A DNA stretch of 64,000 nucleotides. It comes from Pseudomonas fluorescens. Lineage in GTDB: Bacteria; Pseudomonadota; Gammaproteobacteria; Pseudomonadales; Pseudomonadaceae. Under the pieces are notes generated by a model. The model had not been told where the DNA came from and did no database searches. It saw only the letters and a list, made by a program, of their open reading frames with translations. This document shows positions 16,140 to 25,996 of this stretch, one piece after another. The stretch's first letter is position 1, and every line of letters begins with the position of its first letter. Location of the stretch: assembly GCF_001307275.1 (NCBI RefSeq), contig NZ_CP012831.1:4890501-4954500 (forward strand). The letters run 5' to 3'. The position numbers and the translations under genes are program-made.

Positions 16140-16553
16140 TCAGCTGTTATCGTCGGTTTGTGTTTCGGTGGGCAGGTCTTCGGTTTGCGGAGCGGCTTGT
16201 GATGCGGTCAAAGTCGTCTCCTTGCACAGCACCTTGCCTACTTCGTCGGCTATCGAGCCGTCGATGATTCGCCCTTGCATCTGGTCGAACTGGGCTTTTT
16301 CCAGCACTGCGAGGCTGTTGTACATCCCCATGTGCCGTACATTGCGGCTGGCGCAGTCGAGTTCGAGTTTTGTGTAGTTGGTGAAGTAAGCCCCCGATCT
16401 CTGTACGGTGGCCTGGATGGCTGAGCCGCTGTCGATAAACGACACGATGGAGTACACGGCATCCGAATCATCGTAAAGGTATTTGATGTTCTGAACTTCC
16501 GCGACCGCACTGCACGCAATCGAGATTAAAGCGAGGGATATGACGGTTTTCAT
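16140..16553 (-). CDS. Small exported hypothetical protein
   Basis: 137 residues from ATG 16553; an upstream in-frame start would add 24 residues before the signal peptide and is unlikely. The signal sequence MKTVISLALISIACSAVAE is cleaved near residue 18. The mature protein has two strand-rich stretches, a pair of cysteines (in LELDCASRNVRH and EVGKVLCKE) that could form a disulfide, and a polar Thr/Asp tail. The pattern recalls the small surface-adhesin protein E-like family, but I cannot name it firmly. Base composition is lower in GC than its neighbours, suggesting later acquisition. Confidence 0.65.
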   Translation of the reverse strand: MKTVISLALISIACSAVAEVQNIKYLYDDSDAVYSIVSFIDSGSAIQATVQRSGAYFTNYTKLELDCASRNVRHMGMYNSLAVLEKAQFDQMQGRIIDGSIADEVGKVLCKETTLTASQAAPQTEDLPTETQTDDNS

Positions 16554-16845
16554 GCTTTCTTCCGTGAATAAGCAAGTCAGGAATAACAATGGCAAAGTGA
16601 AATCATTTTGCCGAGACTCATGCATTGGGTCAATTGACTTCGGGCAGTCGCGATGACCGCCGGTCAGAAACGAAAACCTTTCGGGAACTTTATAGATCCC
16701 TCAGGCTCGTGGCAACAGACAAAGCGCATTTCAGCTGGGCATTGGGACTTGTCCGAGACGCACCGCAGCTCCATTAGATCAAAGCCTGAATTCGTCCAAT
16801 CGCCTGACTTTTTTTAGAAGTTTTTCGTCTGAGCTGCGTCGGTAA

Positions 16846-18048
16846 TCACGGTTTCAGAACTTTCGAGCTTTTTTCTGTCCCGAAAGGGAAATCGAGCATC
16901 AACGCAAAAAGAATCGCCCCGGCGGAGATCAGGAAAAGCAATCCGTGGTGTCCGCCACTGGCATTGAACAGGGCCGAGTAGGCAAATCCGGCCAGCGCCT
17001 GGAAGGTGGCGAACGAAACAGTGGCCCGGCTCCAGGCCAGTTGTTGGCGATGAGGGTCAGGGACCAGTTCGTGCACTCGGGCCAGGGCCAAGGGCACGAT
17101 GCCCGGCGGAAACGAACCGATGATCACGGCGAGCAACGCCAGTGCCATGAAGGTGTGTGAAACCGCCAGCAAGCCGAGAGCAATCGCTTGCACGGCCAGG
17201 ACCAGTCGAATGCTCTTGCGCGCGCCAAGGTGATCGGCGAGAAAACCATAGCTCACCGGTCCGATAATCGCCCCGAGGCCATACATTACCCAGACCATTG
17301 CCCCGACATGTGCCCCGGCCCCGAGGCCGCGCGCCACGTAGTCGACCAAAAAGACCATCGCAGGCACGAGCCCCGCGGCCATGAACGCATACTGGGCGAA
17401 CAATTGGAAAACCGCAGGAGGCATGGGCTCGTCGGGCGCAGCGCTGGCTGTTATCTGCACCGTGTCCCGGGGCCAGCCAAACCAGCTCAACCCGGTCAAT
17501 GCCAGCGACAGGGCGCCAAGCCCCAGCCAGGTGGCCGGCAAGCCCAGGCTCAACAGCGGCGGCACAATCGTGCCTGAGCCGGCGATGCCAAGGCCGATGC
17601 CAAGGAAAATCGCGCCACTGGCCAAGCCTTTGCGTGCCGCCGGTACATGGGGCAATACAGTCGCCGCCACCAGCACCATGATCGCGCCGCCGGCGATCCC
17701 CGACAGTAGCCGCCAGGCGAAATACCAGATCACCGACACCGGGAAGGCACAGGCGAAAAATGCGCCGGTCACGACGAGCATCATCAGCCGCAACGCGTTC
17801 CGGTTGGTCAGTCGGTGGGCCATGGGACGGCCGAGCAGAGCGCCGATCAGGTAACCGACCAGGTTCGCCGCCCCCAGGTAGACCACGTCGTTGGCAGAAA
17901 ACCAATGGGCCTCGATCAATGCCGGGATCAGTGGCGTATAGGCGAAACGCGCCAGGCCGATGCTGACGAGGCTGGCACAGAGGCCGGCGAAAATGGGCAG
18001 CCAGATGTTTGTAGGAGGTGATTCGAGCGCAGCGGATGAGGAGGGCAT
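16846..18048 (-). CDS. YbfB/YjiJ-type MFS transporter
   Basis: 400 residues with twelve hydrophobic segments. The N-terminus runs IFAGLCASLVSIGLARFAYT, then a loop with GALLGRPMAHR (the MFS motif A region) and the WYFAWRLLSGIAGGAIM helix, typical of the YbfB/YjiJ (MFS_4) group of uncharacterised inner-membrane transporters. It is divergent from the LysR gene at 18159 with about 110 bases between them, the usual arrangement in which the LysR protein controls the transporter. Substrate unknown. Confidence 0.9.
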   Translation of the reverse strand: MPSSSAALESPPTNIWLPIFAGLCASLVSIGLARFAYTPLIPALIEAHWFSANDVVYLGAANLVGYLIGALLGRPMAHRLTNRNALRLMMLVVTGAFFACAFPVSVIWYFAWRLLSGIAGGAIMVLVAATVLPHVPAARKGLASGAIFLGIGLGIAGSGTIVPPLLSLGLPATWLGLGALSLALTGLSWFGWPRDTVQITASAAPDEPMPPAVFQLFAQYAFMAAGLVPAMVFLVDYVARGLGAGAHVGAMVWVMYGLGAIIGPVSYGFLADHLGARKSIRLVLAVQAIALGLLAVSHTFMALALLAVIIGSFPPGIVPLALARVHELVPDPHRQQLAWSRATVSFATFQALAGFAYSALFNASGGHHGLLFLISAGAILFALMLDFPFGTEKSSKVLKP

Positions 18049-18158
18049 GACAGCGATCCTGTGAAAGGTTTATAGCGTCCAGCATATCGGCTATCTTCGC
18101 TGCGTTTGTGCAGCGATTTAGCGTCAGAGTGATGCATATATGCATCGTAGGAGGGCGA

Positions 18159-19034
18159 ATGAATTGGGATGATGCACGGGTGTTTCTGGCCGTCTGCCGA
18201 GCGTCGACCTTGCGCGGTGCCGCGCGGGTGTTGGGGGTGGATCAGGCGACTGTGGGGCGGCGCGTTACGGCGTTGGAGAAGTCCTTGGATGCCGCGTTGT
18301 TCCTGCGTACCTCAGACGGTTACGCACTGACGGCCGTCGGCGAGGCGGCGCTCAAGGCGGTGGAGAAGATGGAGCATTCGGCGCTGGAGCTGGAGCGCCG
18401 GATACAGGGCCTGGATGATCGCCTGATCGGCAATGTCCGGGTCGCCACCACCGACTCATTGGCCATCGACTTCTTGATTCCGGCCATTGCCAGCCTGCAT
18501 GGGCGCCATCCCGATGTGCGCGTGCAACTGGATGCGTCCACGCAGATCCTCAGCCTGGTCAAGCGCGAAGCGGACATCGCCGTGCGCAACACCCGGCCCG
18601 ACAACCCTGACCTGATCGCTCGGCGAATCGCCCGTTGGCCGGTAGGATTGTTTGCGGCCCAAGCCTATGTCGATGCCCGTGGCGTACCGTTGCCCGGCAG
18701 CGAGTTCGAGGGACATGACTTGGTGGTTTATCAGCCGTACTGGCAGGGCAGCAAGGATTTCACCCTGGTCTCGGAGCCGATCAATCGCGGACGGATCGTG
18801 GCCAGTCTGAGTTCGAGCCTGTTGGTGCGTCGGTCGATTGCCGCGGGCATCGGTGTCGGGGAGATTCCGCTGTACATGGGGGCGCGTGACGGGTTGCTGA
18901 GGATCTGGCCGGAGCGCACGCGTGCACTGCCTTACGAGGTCTGGTTGGTCACCCACGCGGACCTGCGCCATACGGCACGGGTGCGGGCGGTGATCGATGA
19001 GATTGTCGAGGTGTTTGCGCTGCAGAATGAGTGA
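18159..19034 (+). CDS. LysR-family transcriptional regulator
   Basis: 291 residues from ATG 18159, chosen for the GGAGGG ribosome site; an earlier ATG at 18108 lies in the presumed promoter. The N-terminal winged helix (MNWDDARVFLAVCRASTLRG, DQATVGRRVTALEKSL) is followed by a substrate-binding domain from about residue 88. The DDARVFLAVCR start resembles the group of LysR regulators that control neighbouring MFS exporters. It probably represses or activates the divergent transporter gene. Confidence 0.92.
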   Translation: MNWDDARVFLAVCRASTLRGAARVLGVDQATVGRRVTALEKSLDAALFLRTSDGYALTAVGEAALKAVEKMEHSALELERRIQGLDDRLIGNVRVATTDSLAIDFLIPAIASLHGRHPDVRVQLDASTQILSLVKREADIAVRNTRPDNPDLIARRIARWPVGLFAAQAYVDARGVPLPGSEFEGHDLVVYQPYWQGSKDFTLVSEPINRGRIVASLSSSLLVRRSIAAGIGVGEIPLYMGARDGLLRIWPERTRALPYEVWLVTHADLRHTARVRAVIDEIVEVFALQNE

Positions 19035-19080
19035 GGCGTCGGGGGATGTGGAGGCTCCATTGCGAAACACCCTGTAGACC

Positions 19081-19170
19081 CTGTGGGAGCGAGCTTGCTC
19101 GCGATGGCGCCAGGTCAGCCGATACTCATGTAGCTGACACTCCGTCATCGCGAGCAAGCTCGCTCCCACA
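19081..19170. repeat. REPIN (inverted pair of REP sequences)
   Basis: Forward core GTGGGAGCGAGCTTGCTCGC near 19083-19102 and its reverse complement near 19149-19168, spaced by a short variable loop. This is the common fluorescens-group REP family, mobilised by RAYT transposases encoded elsewhere. Confidence 0.9.
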
Positions 19171-19224
19171 ATGGATGCTTCATAGCCTCTGTGACAATTT
19201 CTCCCACAGGGCCTAAAGGGTGTT

Positions 19225-19947
19225 TCATGGCATCTGTGGCAGTTCCTGCGCCCGCAGATCGAACACGAGCACCTCGGCATCCTGGCCGTGACTCAAGGTC
19301 AGGACCTGCTCCTCGCGCACCCGCACACCATCACCTTCCTGTAACTGCACGCCGTTGAGCTCGACAGCGCCTCGGGCCACGTGCACGTAGGCATAGCGAT
19401 CCGCGGCCAGGGTCAAGGTAGCGCTTTGCTCACCATCGAACAGCCCGGCGTAGACCCGTGCATCCTGGCGCACTTGGAGCGAGCCGTCGGTGCCGTCCGG
19501 GGAGATGATCAATTGCAGGCGACCGCGTTTCTGTTCGCTGCTGAAATGCTCCTGTTGATAGCGTGGCGTGGCGCCACTGACGTTGGGCACGATCCAGATC
19601 TGCAGGAAGTGCACCGGCTCGTCCGCACTGTGGTTGAACTCGCTGTGGGCCACGCCGCTGCCGGCGCTCATCAACTGCACGTCACCGGGGCGAATGACCG
19701 AGCCCGTGCCCAGGGTGTCCTTGTGTTCCAGCGCCCCTTCAAGCACGTAGGAAAAGATCTCCATGTCCCGGTGGGGATGCTGGCCGAAACCCTTGGCCGC
19801 GGCGACCCGGTCGTCGTTGATGACCAGCAGGTCGGAGAAGCCCTGTTCGTTGAGGTTTCGGTAGCTGGCGAACGAGAAGGTGTGGAACGAGGTCAGCCAG
19901 CCGTGGCGGGCAATGCCGCGGTCCGAAGCTTTGCGAAGGGTCAGCAT
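19225..19947 (-). CDS. Pirin-family (YhhW-like) cupin protein
   Basis: 240 residues, typical of bacterial pirins. The N-terminal cupin holds metal ligands in GQHPHRDMEIFSYVLEG (H57, H59) and GSGVAHSEFNHS (H101, E103). The C-terminal cupin is degenerate, as in YhhW. Family members bind Fe or Ni; E. coli YhhW shows quercetin 2,3-dioxygenase activity in vitro, and others act as redox-sensitive partners. It is flanked on both sides by REPINs and lies in no evident operon; the natural substrate is unknown. Confidence 0.93.
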   Translation of the reverse strand: MLTLRKASDRGIARHGWLTSFHTFSFASYRNLNEQGFSDLLVINDDRVAAAKGFGQHPHRDMEIFSYVLEGALEHKDTLGTGSVIRPGDVQLMSAGSGVAHSEFNHSADEPVHFLQIWIVPNVSGATPRYQQEHFSSEQKRGRLQLIISPDGTDGSLQVRQDARVYAGLFDGEQSATLTLAADRYAYVHVARGAVELNGVQLQEGDGVRVREEQVLTLSHGQDAEVLVFDLRAQELPQMP

Positions 19948-20127
19948 GATGATTCTCCTGATGTCTATGGGCGGCGGCTGGGGCCGTTCGCCGGGTTCAG
20001 AAGAAGGTTAATGGTTATCCTGAAGTTCAATAAGCAGGTGGAAAACGAAAGACTGTCTACTTGGAGTGGACAATCGAGAATGCCTACCGGCGGATGCCTG
20101 GCTTCGCCATAATGCTGACGATAAACC

Positions 20128-20216
20128 CTGTGGGAGCGAGCTTGCTCGCGATAGCGGTGTGTCAGTGACATCGACTCCAACTGATCTGACGCTATCGCGA
20201 GCAAGCTCGCTCCCAC
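20128..20216. repeat. REPIN
   Basis: Forward REP core at about 20130-20158 and inverted core at about 20190-20216, the same family as the copy at 19081. It lies between the pirin gene and the GlxA-type regulator. Confidence 0.9.
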
Positions 20217-20259
20217 CGGGGGGCATTTATGGTTTCTGGATTTTTTTGGCGTCTTTTTA

Positions 20260-21210
20260 ATGAAAACCGTTGCAATGGTGCTGTTCCCGGATTTTTTGCT
20301 GCTCGACATGGCCGGGCCTCTGGAAGTGTTTTCCATCGCCAATCGTTACCTCGAAGGGGACCTGCGTTATCAACTGCTGACCCTGGGTACCGAGCGCGGG
20401 CCGTTGCGAGCATCCAACGGCGTGGCGGTGCAGGCCGATATCCATATCGACCAGGCATGGGCAGCCTATGACGTGTTGCTGGTGCCGGGTGGGCCAGGGG
20501 CCTATAACGACCGGCATCCGGGGCTGCACACCTGGCTGCGGGCCGCGGCGCAACGGGCTACGCGCTACGGCTCCATCTGCACCGGTGCCTTCGTGCTCGG
20601 TGAGGCGGGCTTGCTCGACGGTTATCGCGTCACGACCCACTGGCATTACACCGAACGCCTGGTACAACGTTTCCCCAAGGCCCTGGTGGAGACCGACAAG
20701 ATCTTCCTGCAGGACCGCCGCCTGATCACCTCGGGCGGTGTCACCGCCGGGATCGACCTGGCCCTGTCCATCGTGGCCCAGGACCACGGCCGCAAAGTCG
20801 CGTTGGACGTGGCCAAGGTGTTGCTGGTGGTGATGAAGCGCCAGGGCGGCCAGGCACAGTTCAGCCCCTCGGTGGCGGCGGTGTCGACGCAGGAGTCGGC
20901 CATTACCCGGGTGCAGAATCATGTGATGGAGCATCTGGAAGAACCCTTCACCATTGAGCGCATGGCCGCCTTGGCTTCCATGAGCGCGCGGCATTTCGCC
21001 CGGGTCTTTGCCCGTGAAGTGAAGATGACGCCCATGGAGTTCCTGCAGGGTGCGCGCATCGACCGGGCGCGTCAGCTGCTGGAAACCACTGACCTGCCGC
21101 TCAAGACCGTGGCGTTTCGCAGCGGCTTCGGCAGTGTGCGGCACATGCGCTTTTTGTTCGGTGAAAAGCTCGGCCTGACCCCGGTGCAATATCGTCAGCA
21201 GTTCAGTTGA
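20260..21210 (+). CDS. GlxA-type AraC-family regulator with DJ-1/PfpI domain
   Basis: 316 residues. Residues 1-190 form the DJ-1/PfpI-like domain, with the nucleophile-elbow-like GSICTGAFVLGEAGLLDG stretch (cysteine in SICTGA near residue 107) and HWHYTE after it. Residues 225-316 hold the AraC double helix-turn-helix (MSARHFARVFAREVKMTP, TVAFRSGFGSVRHMRFLF). Such proteins are transcription activators whose ligand domain has lost amidotransferase function. No ribosome site is obvious before the ATG at 20260 because the preceding bases are T-rich. It may control the divergent pirin gene across a REPIN, or genes outside. Confidence 0.9.
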   Translation: MKTVAMVLFPDFLLLDMAGPLEVFSIANRYLEGDLRYQLLTLGTERGPLRASNGVAVQADIHIDQAWAAYDVLLVPGGPGAYNDRHPGLHTWLRAAAQRATRYGSICTGAFVLGEAGLLDGYRVTTHWHYTERLVQRFPKALVETDKIFLQDRRLITSGGVTAGIDLALSIVAQDHGRKVALDVAKVLLVVMKRQGGQAQFSPSVAAVSTQESAITRVQNHVMEHLEEPFTIERMAALASMSARHFARVFAREVKMTPMEFLQGARIDRARQLLETTDLPLKTVAFRSGFGSVRHMRFLFGEKLGLTPVQYRQQFS

Positions 21211-21394
21211 GGCGTCGGTGTCCGTCCAGGGCACCGTGATGTCCGTGACGCTCCCAGTGCCAGCATTGTCCTGAGGCCTGCGCCTGCCAAGATAACGGCG
21301 AACCCTTTGGAAAGGATGCGCAGGAGCCCGGGGCAGACGTGTTCGGTGATCCGCACGCTGACGCCCGCCCCGGTTATCCGGCGCTGGATCGCCC

Positions 21395-22885
21395 ATGAAC
21401 AGTTTCGTCAAACCCGATAGCGAGCCGGCGGTGGGCTTCGGTCCGTTCGCCTTCTACCGGCAGCAACGGCTGGTCACCCGTGACGGCCAGCCCCTCGCGC
21501 TGGGTGGCCGGGCCCTGGATGTTCTGCAGGTACTGGTGGAGCACGCCGGCCACTACGTCAGCAAGCAAACCCTCATCGCCCACGTCTGGCCTGACAGCGT
21601 CGTGGAAGCCATCAACCTGCGGGTGCATATCGCGGCGCTGCGGCGGGCCTTCGGCGACGGGCGGGATGGCGCTCGCTATATCCTCAACCATCCGCGACAA
21701 GGCTATTGCCTGGCGATGCCCCTGGTGGTGCAAGAAGGCGTTGAGTCGCCTTTGAGTCCCAGGACCGAGCGACACAACCTGCCCACGCGCTTGAGCCCGG
21801 TGATCGGCCGCGACAGAGTCCTGGGACGACTGCTGGCGCAAGTGCCCCGTCAAACCCTGACCACCGTGAGCGGCCCGGGTGGGGTCGGCAAGACCACCGT
21901 GGTGTTGCGGGTGGCGGAGCTGCTGCTTGAGCACTTTGACGACGGGGCCTGGTTCGTTGACCTGGCGGAGGTCAGTGACTCTTCACAGGTGATGGCGCGG
22001 GTGGCCGGCACGCTGGGCCTGGCGCCCGGTTCTTTGGGCAGGGGCCTTGAGTCCTGTCGCATGTTGCTGGTGCTCGACGGTTGCGAGCACGTGCTCGATG
22101 CCTGTCGGGAATTGGCCCAGACATTGGCTACGGCAGCGCCCGGGGTGTCGCTGTTGTGCAGCAGTCGCGAGCCCCTGGCCCTGCCGGGCGAAAAAATCGT
22201 GCCGCTGCCGGGCCTGGCTGTGGCATCGCCCCTGGAACCCGAGCACCAGATCGTGGCGTGCCCGGCGGTGCAGTTGCTGATCGAGCGAGTGGGCGCCCGG
22301 CAACAGGGTTTCCAGCCCGTTGGCCGCGACGGGGTGATCCTGGCCCAGATCTGCCAGCGCCTGGACGGCTTGCCGCTGGCGCTGGAACTGGCGGCGGCCC
22401 AGGTCGATGCCTTGGGGCTGGCGGGGGTCCTCGAACAATTGGATTACGGCTTATCAGTCTTGAGCCACGGGCGACGTACGGCGGTGGCCCGGCATCGAAG
22501 CCTGGAGGCCGTGCTGGATTCGAGTGTCGAGCGTTTGAGTGCTGACGAACAAACCGTGTTCCAGCGCCTGGCGGTGTTCGAGGGGCCGTTTACGCTCAGG
22601 GCGGCGCTGGCAGTGATCAGTTGCGCTGAACTGAGTGTCGGGCAATTGCCCTCGTTGCTATTGCGGCTGGCGAGCGTGTCATTGCTGATGGTCGAGCCGC
22701 TGGCCGACGGAGTACGTTTTCGACTGCTGCACACCACTCGCGCCTACGCCCTGGACAAATTGCGGCGCAGTGGTCAGTGGCCCGTGTTTCATCGGCGTTA
22801 TGTGCTGCAAGGCGCTTGGGGCGCGGGCCATTCAAGGCCCCAACCGGCGAGTCAATCCCTGGAGCAGCGCGCCGGCTTCCAATAG
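21395..22885 (+). CDS. Winged-helix/AAA-type ATPase regulator, truncated relative to its neighbour
   Basis: 496 residues. An OmpR-type winged helix (about 10-105; LGGRALDVLQVLVEHAGHYVS, NLRVHIAALRRAFG) is followed by a NB-ARC/STAND-like ATPase with Walker A SGPGGVGKTT (about 165-174) and Walker B MLLVLDGCEH. The similar protein on the opposite strand continues for about 430 residues of helical repeats after the matching point (RLLHTTRAYALDKL here, RLLDTTRRYALEKL there). This one ends shortly after it, and its last 54 bases overlap the neighbour's 3' end. It may be a decayed or shortened regulator that still binds DNA and ATP but lacks the sensor part. Confidence 0.85.
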   Translation: MNSFVKPDSEPAVGFGPFAFYRQQRLVTRDGQPLALGGRALDVLQVLVEHAGHYVSKQTLIAHVWPDSVVEAINLRVHIAALRRAFGDGRDGARYILNHPRQGYCLAMPLVVQEGVESPLSPRTERHNLPTRLSPVIGRDRVLGRLLAQVPRQTLTTVSGPGGVGKTTVVLRVAELLLEHFDDGAWFVDLAEVSDSSQVMARVAGTLGLAPGSLGRGLESCRMLLVLDGCEHVLDACRELAQTLATAAPGVSLLCSSREPLALPGEKIVPLPGLAVASPLEPEHQIVACPAVQLLIERVGARQQGFQPVGRDGVILAQICQRLDGLPLALELAAAQVDALGLAGVLEQLDYGLSVLSHGRRTAVARHRSLEAVLDSSVERLSADEQTVFQRLAVFEGPFTLRAALAVISCAELSVGQLPSLLLRLASVSLLMVEPLADGVRFRLLHTTRAYALDKLRRSGQWPVFHRRYVLQGAWGAGHSRPQPASQSLEQRAGFQ

Positions 22886-25636
22886 GTCGGGGGTGTTGAA
22901 CCCCTCGCTGAAGCGTCGGTAAACCGGCTCGAGCAGTTCCTGCGCGGCTTGGACTTGCCCGCGGCGCTGCCACAAGCGGGCCAGGGACGTGGCGCTGCGC
23001 AGTTCCCAGGCCAGGGCATGATGCTGACGGGCGACGGCCAGGGCGGCCAGCAGTTGCGTTTCGGCGGGGCCTTCCAAGGAGGGCTCGTTCCGAGCCAGCC
23101 AGGTTTCGGCGCCGGCTCGCAGGAGCTCCGCCGAACACCAGCCCGCGGCGCCGCTGCGGGCCCGTTCCAGTTGCGCCGGGCTGACAACGCCAGGGCGCAG
23201 GGTGACGGCGATGTCCTGAATCAGCCCGTTTGTCGGGCTCGTCTCCAGGGGCTGGTCATTGAATACGCTGTCGTAATGACAGGCCCAGTCATGGAACAGC
23301 ATCACCGAATGCTTCTTGGCCTGCTGTTTCAACAGCTCGAGCCTTTCCCGGGCAGTTTGATGATCGCCGGTGTAGTGGGCGATCACGCAACCGCTCAGCG
23401 CCAAGGTGTAGCAGATCGAAATGCCGTGGTTGATCTGCAAGGCGATCTGCAGCGCCAGGTTGGCGGTACGCCGGGCTTTCTCGGCAAAACCTTGCAGCCA
23501 GAGGATGCGCGCCAGAATCGTCAGCGCGGCCACGCTCTGGTCGTATTGCACGCCGAAGCCGTGGCTGAAGCGGCTGAGGTGGCCGCTCTGGGCCAGGCGC
23601 TGGATCACCTGTTCGGCTTCACGTCGCGCCGCGCCCTGGTCGCCGGTGAAATGCAGCGCCAGCACCCGCAGGCGTTGGGTGCTCAAGGACAGGATCGGGT
23701 CGCCCTGCAAACCGAGCCGGTCGAAATCCAGGCTGTGGGCCAGGGCCTGTTGGTAGTTGCCGCAGCTGAGGTCCACGGTCATTTGCCCGGACACGGCCCG
23801 CAGCTCGCTGGGCAGGTCCTGGCATTGCCGGGCCAGTTGCCGGGCGCTGGCGAAGGCACGGACCGTGGCCGGCGTGCCGCCCTCGGTGTGGTAGTTGAAA
23901 CTGGCGTGGGCCAGCTCCAGGGCCAGGGTCAAGCGTGGGCATGGTGTGGGGCTGGCCCGCAACAATTGCAGCGCCTTGTTGACGTAGAGGCCGTGCTCCT
24001 TGAGCAGCGACAGCTCCTGCCAGAGGGGCAGGGTGCGGGCGGTCAGGCGGATCGCCACGGCATGTGAACCCTGCGGGCCCAAGCCGCGGTCGAGCGCCGC
24101 GCGGATGTCGTCGCGATAGTCGGCGTAACGGGCGATCCACAGTCGGGTGGGGGTGTTCTCCCAATCGTTTTCCGCTTGCCCCATGAGCGCCAGGCAGCGT
24201 TCGGCGTGGCGTTCCTGGCTGGCCGCCAATTCCCCGGCTTCGGCCAGTTTTTCCAAGGCATAACGGCGGGTGGTGTCCAGCAGGCGATAGCGCACCTCTT
24301 CATCGCCGATCTCGACGTTGAGCAACGATTTGGCGACCAACTGGCTGACCGACACCAGCACCTGGTCGGGTGCGACATGCTGGCCGACGATCACCGCCGC
24401 GGCCGAGGCCAGGTTGAAACTGCCCATGAACACCGCCAGTCGCCGCAGGCAGGTCTGCTCGCAGGTCGTGAGCAGCGCGAAGCTCCAGTCCAGCGTGGCG
24501 CGCAGGGTCTGCTGGCGCGGGGCGGCGTCGGTGTCGTTGTGGAGCAGGGCGACATTGTCTTGCAGTTGCCGGTGCAGCGCTTCGAGGCTGAAGCGGCCGA
24601 TCTGTCCGGCGGCCAGCTCGATGGCCAGGGGAATCCCGTCCAGCCGCTGGCAGATGTCGACCACCAACGGCACCTCGCGGTCGCTCAGTTCGAAGTCGTC
24701 ACGGCTGGCCATCGCACGCTCGGCAAACAGTTGCAATGCCGGGTATTCCAGGGCGGGATAACCCTCGATGGGCATTTCCCGGGGCGGGCATGCCAGGGCA
24801 TCCAGGCGCTGCACGTATTCGCCTTCGGCGCGCAGGCCTTCGCGGCTGGTGGCCAGGATGTGCAAGTGAGGGGCGCCGCGCAGCAAGGTTTCGCTGAGCT
24901 GGGCGATGGCGTCGATCAGGTGCTCGCAGTTGTCGATCACCAGCAGCAGATGCCGCTCCTTGAGCGGTCGGGCGACGGTGTCCAGCGGATCACCGTCCTG
25001 CAGCGGCAGGTCGAGCAATGCGCACAGGTTGGGGACGATCATGGCCGCATCGTTGAGCGATGCCAGGTCCAGCAGATGGGTGCCGTCACGGTAGTGGCCG
25101 ATCAGCCGTTCAGCGACCCGCAGGGCGACGGTGGTCTTGCCGATGCCGCCGGTGCCGACCAGGGTAATGAAACGCTTTCGGGGCAACTGGGTCACCAGGT
25201 TTTCCACCAGGGCCTGGCGTCCGATCAGGCGTGTGCGCTGCAGCGGCAGGTTGCGCGCCAGGGACGGATGAGGAATGCGCGCCAATGGGTCGAGGGATCC
25301 GAATGACACCGGCGCGACAAAGCTGTAGCCGCGCTGCGCCACGGTGACGATGTAGCGCTGCCCGGCCTGGCCGTCCCCGAGGGCCTTGCGCAGTGCCGCG
25401 ACGTGTACGCGCAGGTTGGTGTCTTCCACCACGCTCCTGGGCCAGACCCGGGCGATCAGTTGCTGCTTGCTCACCACCTCGCCTGCGTGTTCGAGCAACA
25501 CCAGCAGAATCTCCACGGCCCGCCGTCCCAGGCGCAACGGTTGCTCGCCCTCCAGCACCAGGCGCTGGCGCGGATGGACCCGGTAAGGGCCGAAATGCAC
25601 CGTCTGTTCGACGGGCAGGCTGAGGTAATGGCTCAT
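22832..25636 (-). CDS. Winged-helix/STAND ATPase/TPR-like transcription regulator
   Basis: 934 residues from ATG 25636 (an upstream in-frame start adds 33 unlikely residues). Domain order: OmpR-type winged helix at about 12-105 (LGRRAVEILLVLLEHAGEVVS), ATPase at about 140-480 with Walker A VGTGGIGKTT and Walker B LLLVIDNCEH, then a long helical TPR-like sensor region to the end. STAND-type regulators switch on ligand-driven ATP-dependent assembly and then activate a few nearby genes. The divergent alpha/beta hydrolase gene at 25997 is the obvious candidate target. The inducing ligand is unknown. Confidence 0.9.
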   Translation of the reverse strand: MSHYLSLPVEQTVHFGPYRVHPRQRLVLEGEQPLRLGRRAVEILLVLLEHAGEVVSKQQLIARVWPRSVVEDTNLRVHVAALRKALGDGQAGQRYIVTVAQRGYSFVAPVSFGSLDPLARIPHPSLARNLPLQRTRLIGRQALVENLVTQLPRKRFITLVGTGGIGKTTVALRVAERLIGHYRDGTHLLDLASLNDAAMIVPNLCALLDLPLQDGDPLDTVARPLKERHLLLVIDNCEHLIDAIAQLSETLLRGAPHLHILATSREGLRAEGEYVQRLDALACPPREMPIEGYPALEYPALQLFAERAMASRDDFELSDREVPLVVDICQRLDGIPLAIELAAGQIGRFSLEALHRQLQDNVALLHNDTDAAPRQQTLRATLDWSFALLTTCEQTCLRRLAVFMGSFNLASAAAVIVGQHVAPDQVLVSVSQLVAKSLLNVEIGDEEVRYRLLDTTRRYALEKLAEAGELAASQERHAERCLALMGQAENDWENTPTRLWIARYADYRDDIRAALDRGLGPQGSHAVAIRLTARTLPLWQELSLLKEHGLYVNKALQLLRASPTPCPRLTLALELAHASFNYHTEGGTPATVRAFASARQLARQCQDLPSELRAVSGQMTVDLSCGNYQQALAHSLDFDRLGLQGDPILSLSTQRLRVLALHFTGDQGAARREAEQVIQRLAQSGHLSRFSHGFGVQYDQSVAALTILARILWLQGFAEKARRTANLALQIALQINHGISICYTLALSGCVIAHYTGDHQTARERLELLKQQAKKHSVMLFHDWACHYDSVFNDQPLETSPTNGLIQDIAVTLRPGVVSPAQLERARSGAAGWCSAELLRAGAETWLARNEPSLEGPAETQLLAALAVARQHHALAWELRSATSLARLWQRRGQVQAAQELLEPVYRRFSEGFNTPDLLEAGALLQGLTRRLGP

Positions 25637-25741
25637 GGTGCTCTCGATGTCCTGGGCCCGATGCCTGGGCTTTACCCGAGCATATTCCTCAGGTTTGGCT
25701 TCAAGCGCAACGGCGCGGGCTTCCCTGCCAGGCACAGATCC

Positions 25742-25874
25742 CTGTGGCGAGGGGATTTATCCCCGTTGGGCTGCGAAGCGGCCCCCACAACCCAAACTCC
25801 AGTCAGCCTGACACACCGATATGTCGCTTTTGGGGCTGCTGCGCAGCCCAGCGGGGATAAATCCCCTCGCCACA
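25742..25874. repeat. Second-type REPIN (GTGGCGAGGGGATTTATCCC)
   Basis: Forward core GTGGCGAGGGGATTTATCCC at about 25744-25763 and the inverse copy GGGATAAATCCCCTCGCCAC at about 25854-25873, with a CTGCGAAGC/CTGCGCAGCCCA inner repeat. It is a REP family different from the GAGCTTGCTC type. It fills most of the 360-base gap between the regulator and the hydrolase gene; the remainder, 25880-25996, should hold their divergent promoters, but I see no clear boxes. Confidence 0.88.
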
Positions 25875-25996
25875 AAAGCAGTCTTAATCCGGGTTTTTAA
25901 CACTTCAGTCCCGAAAAAATTAACAACGTTTAACTCACGCCCATGCCCCCTCTGACCAGACCATAAAGCGATCCACCCACCTCAAGGAGTCATGTC

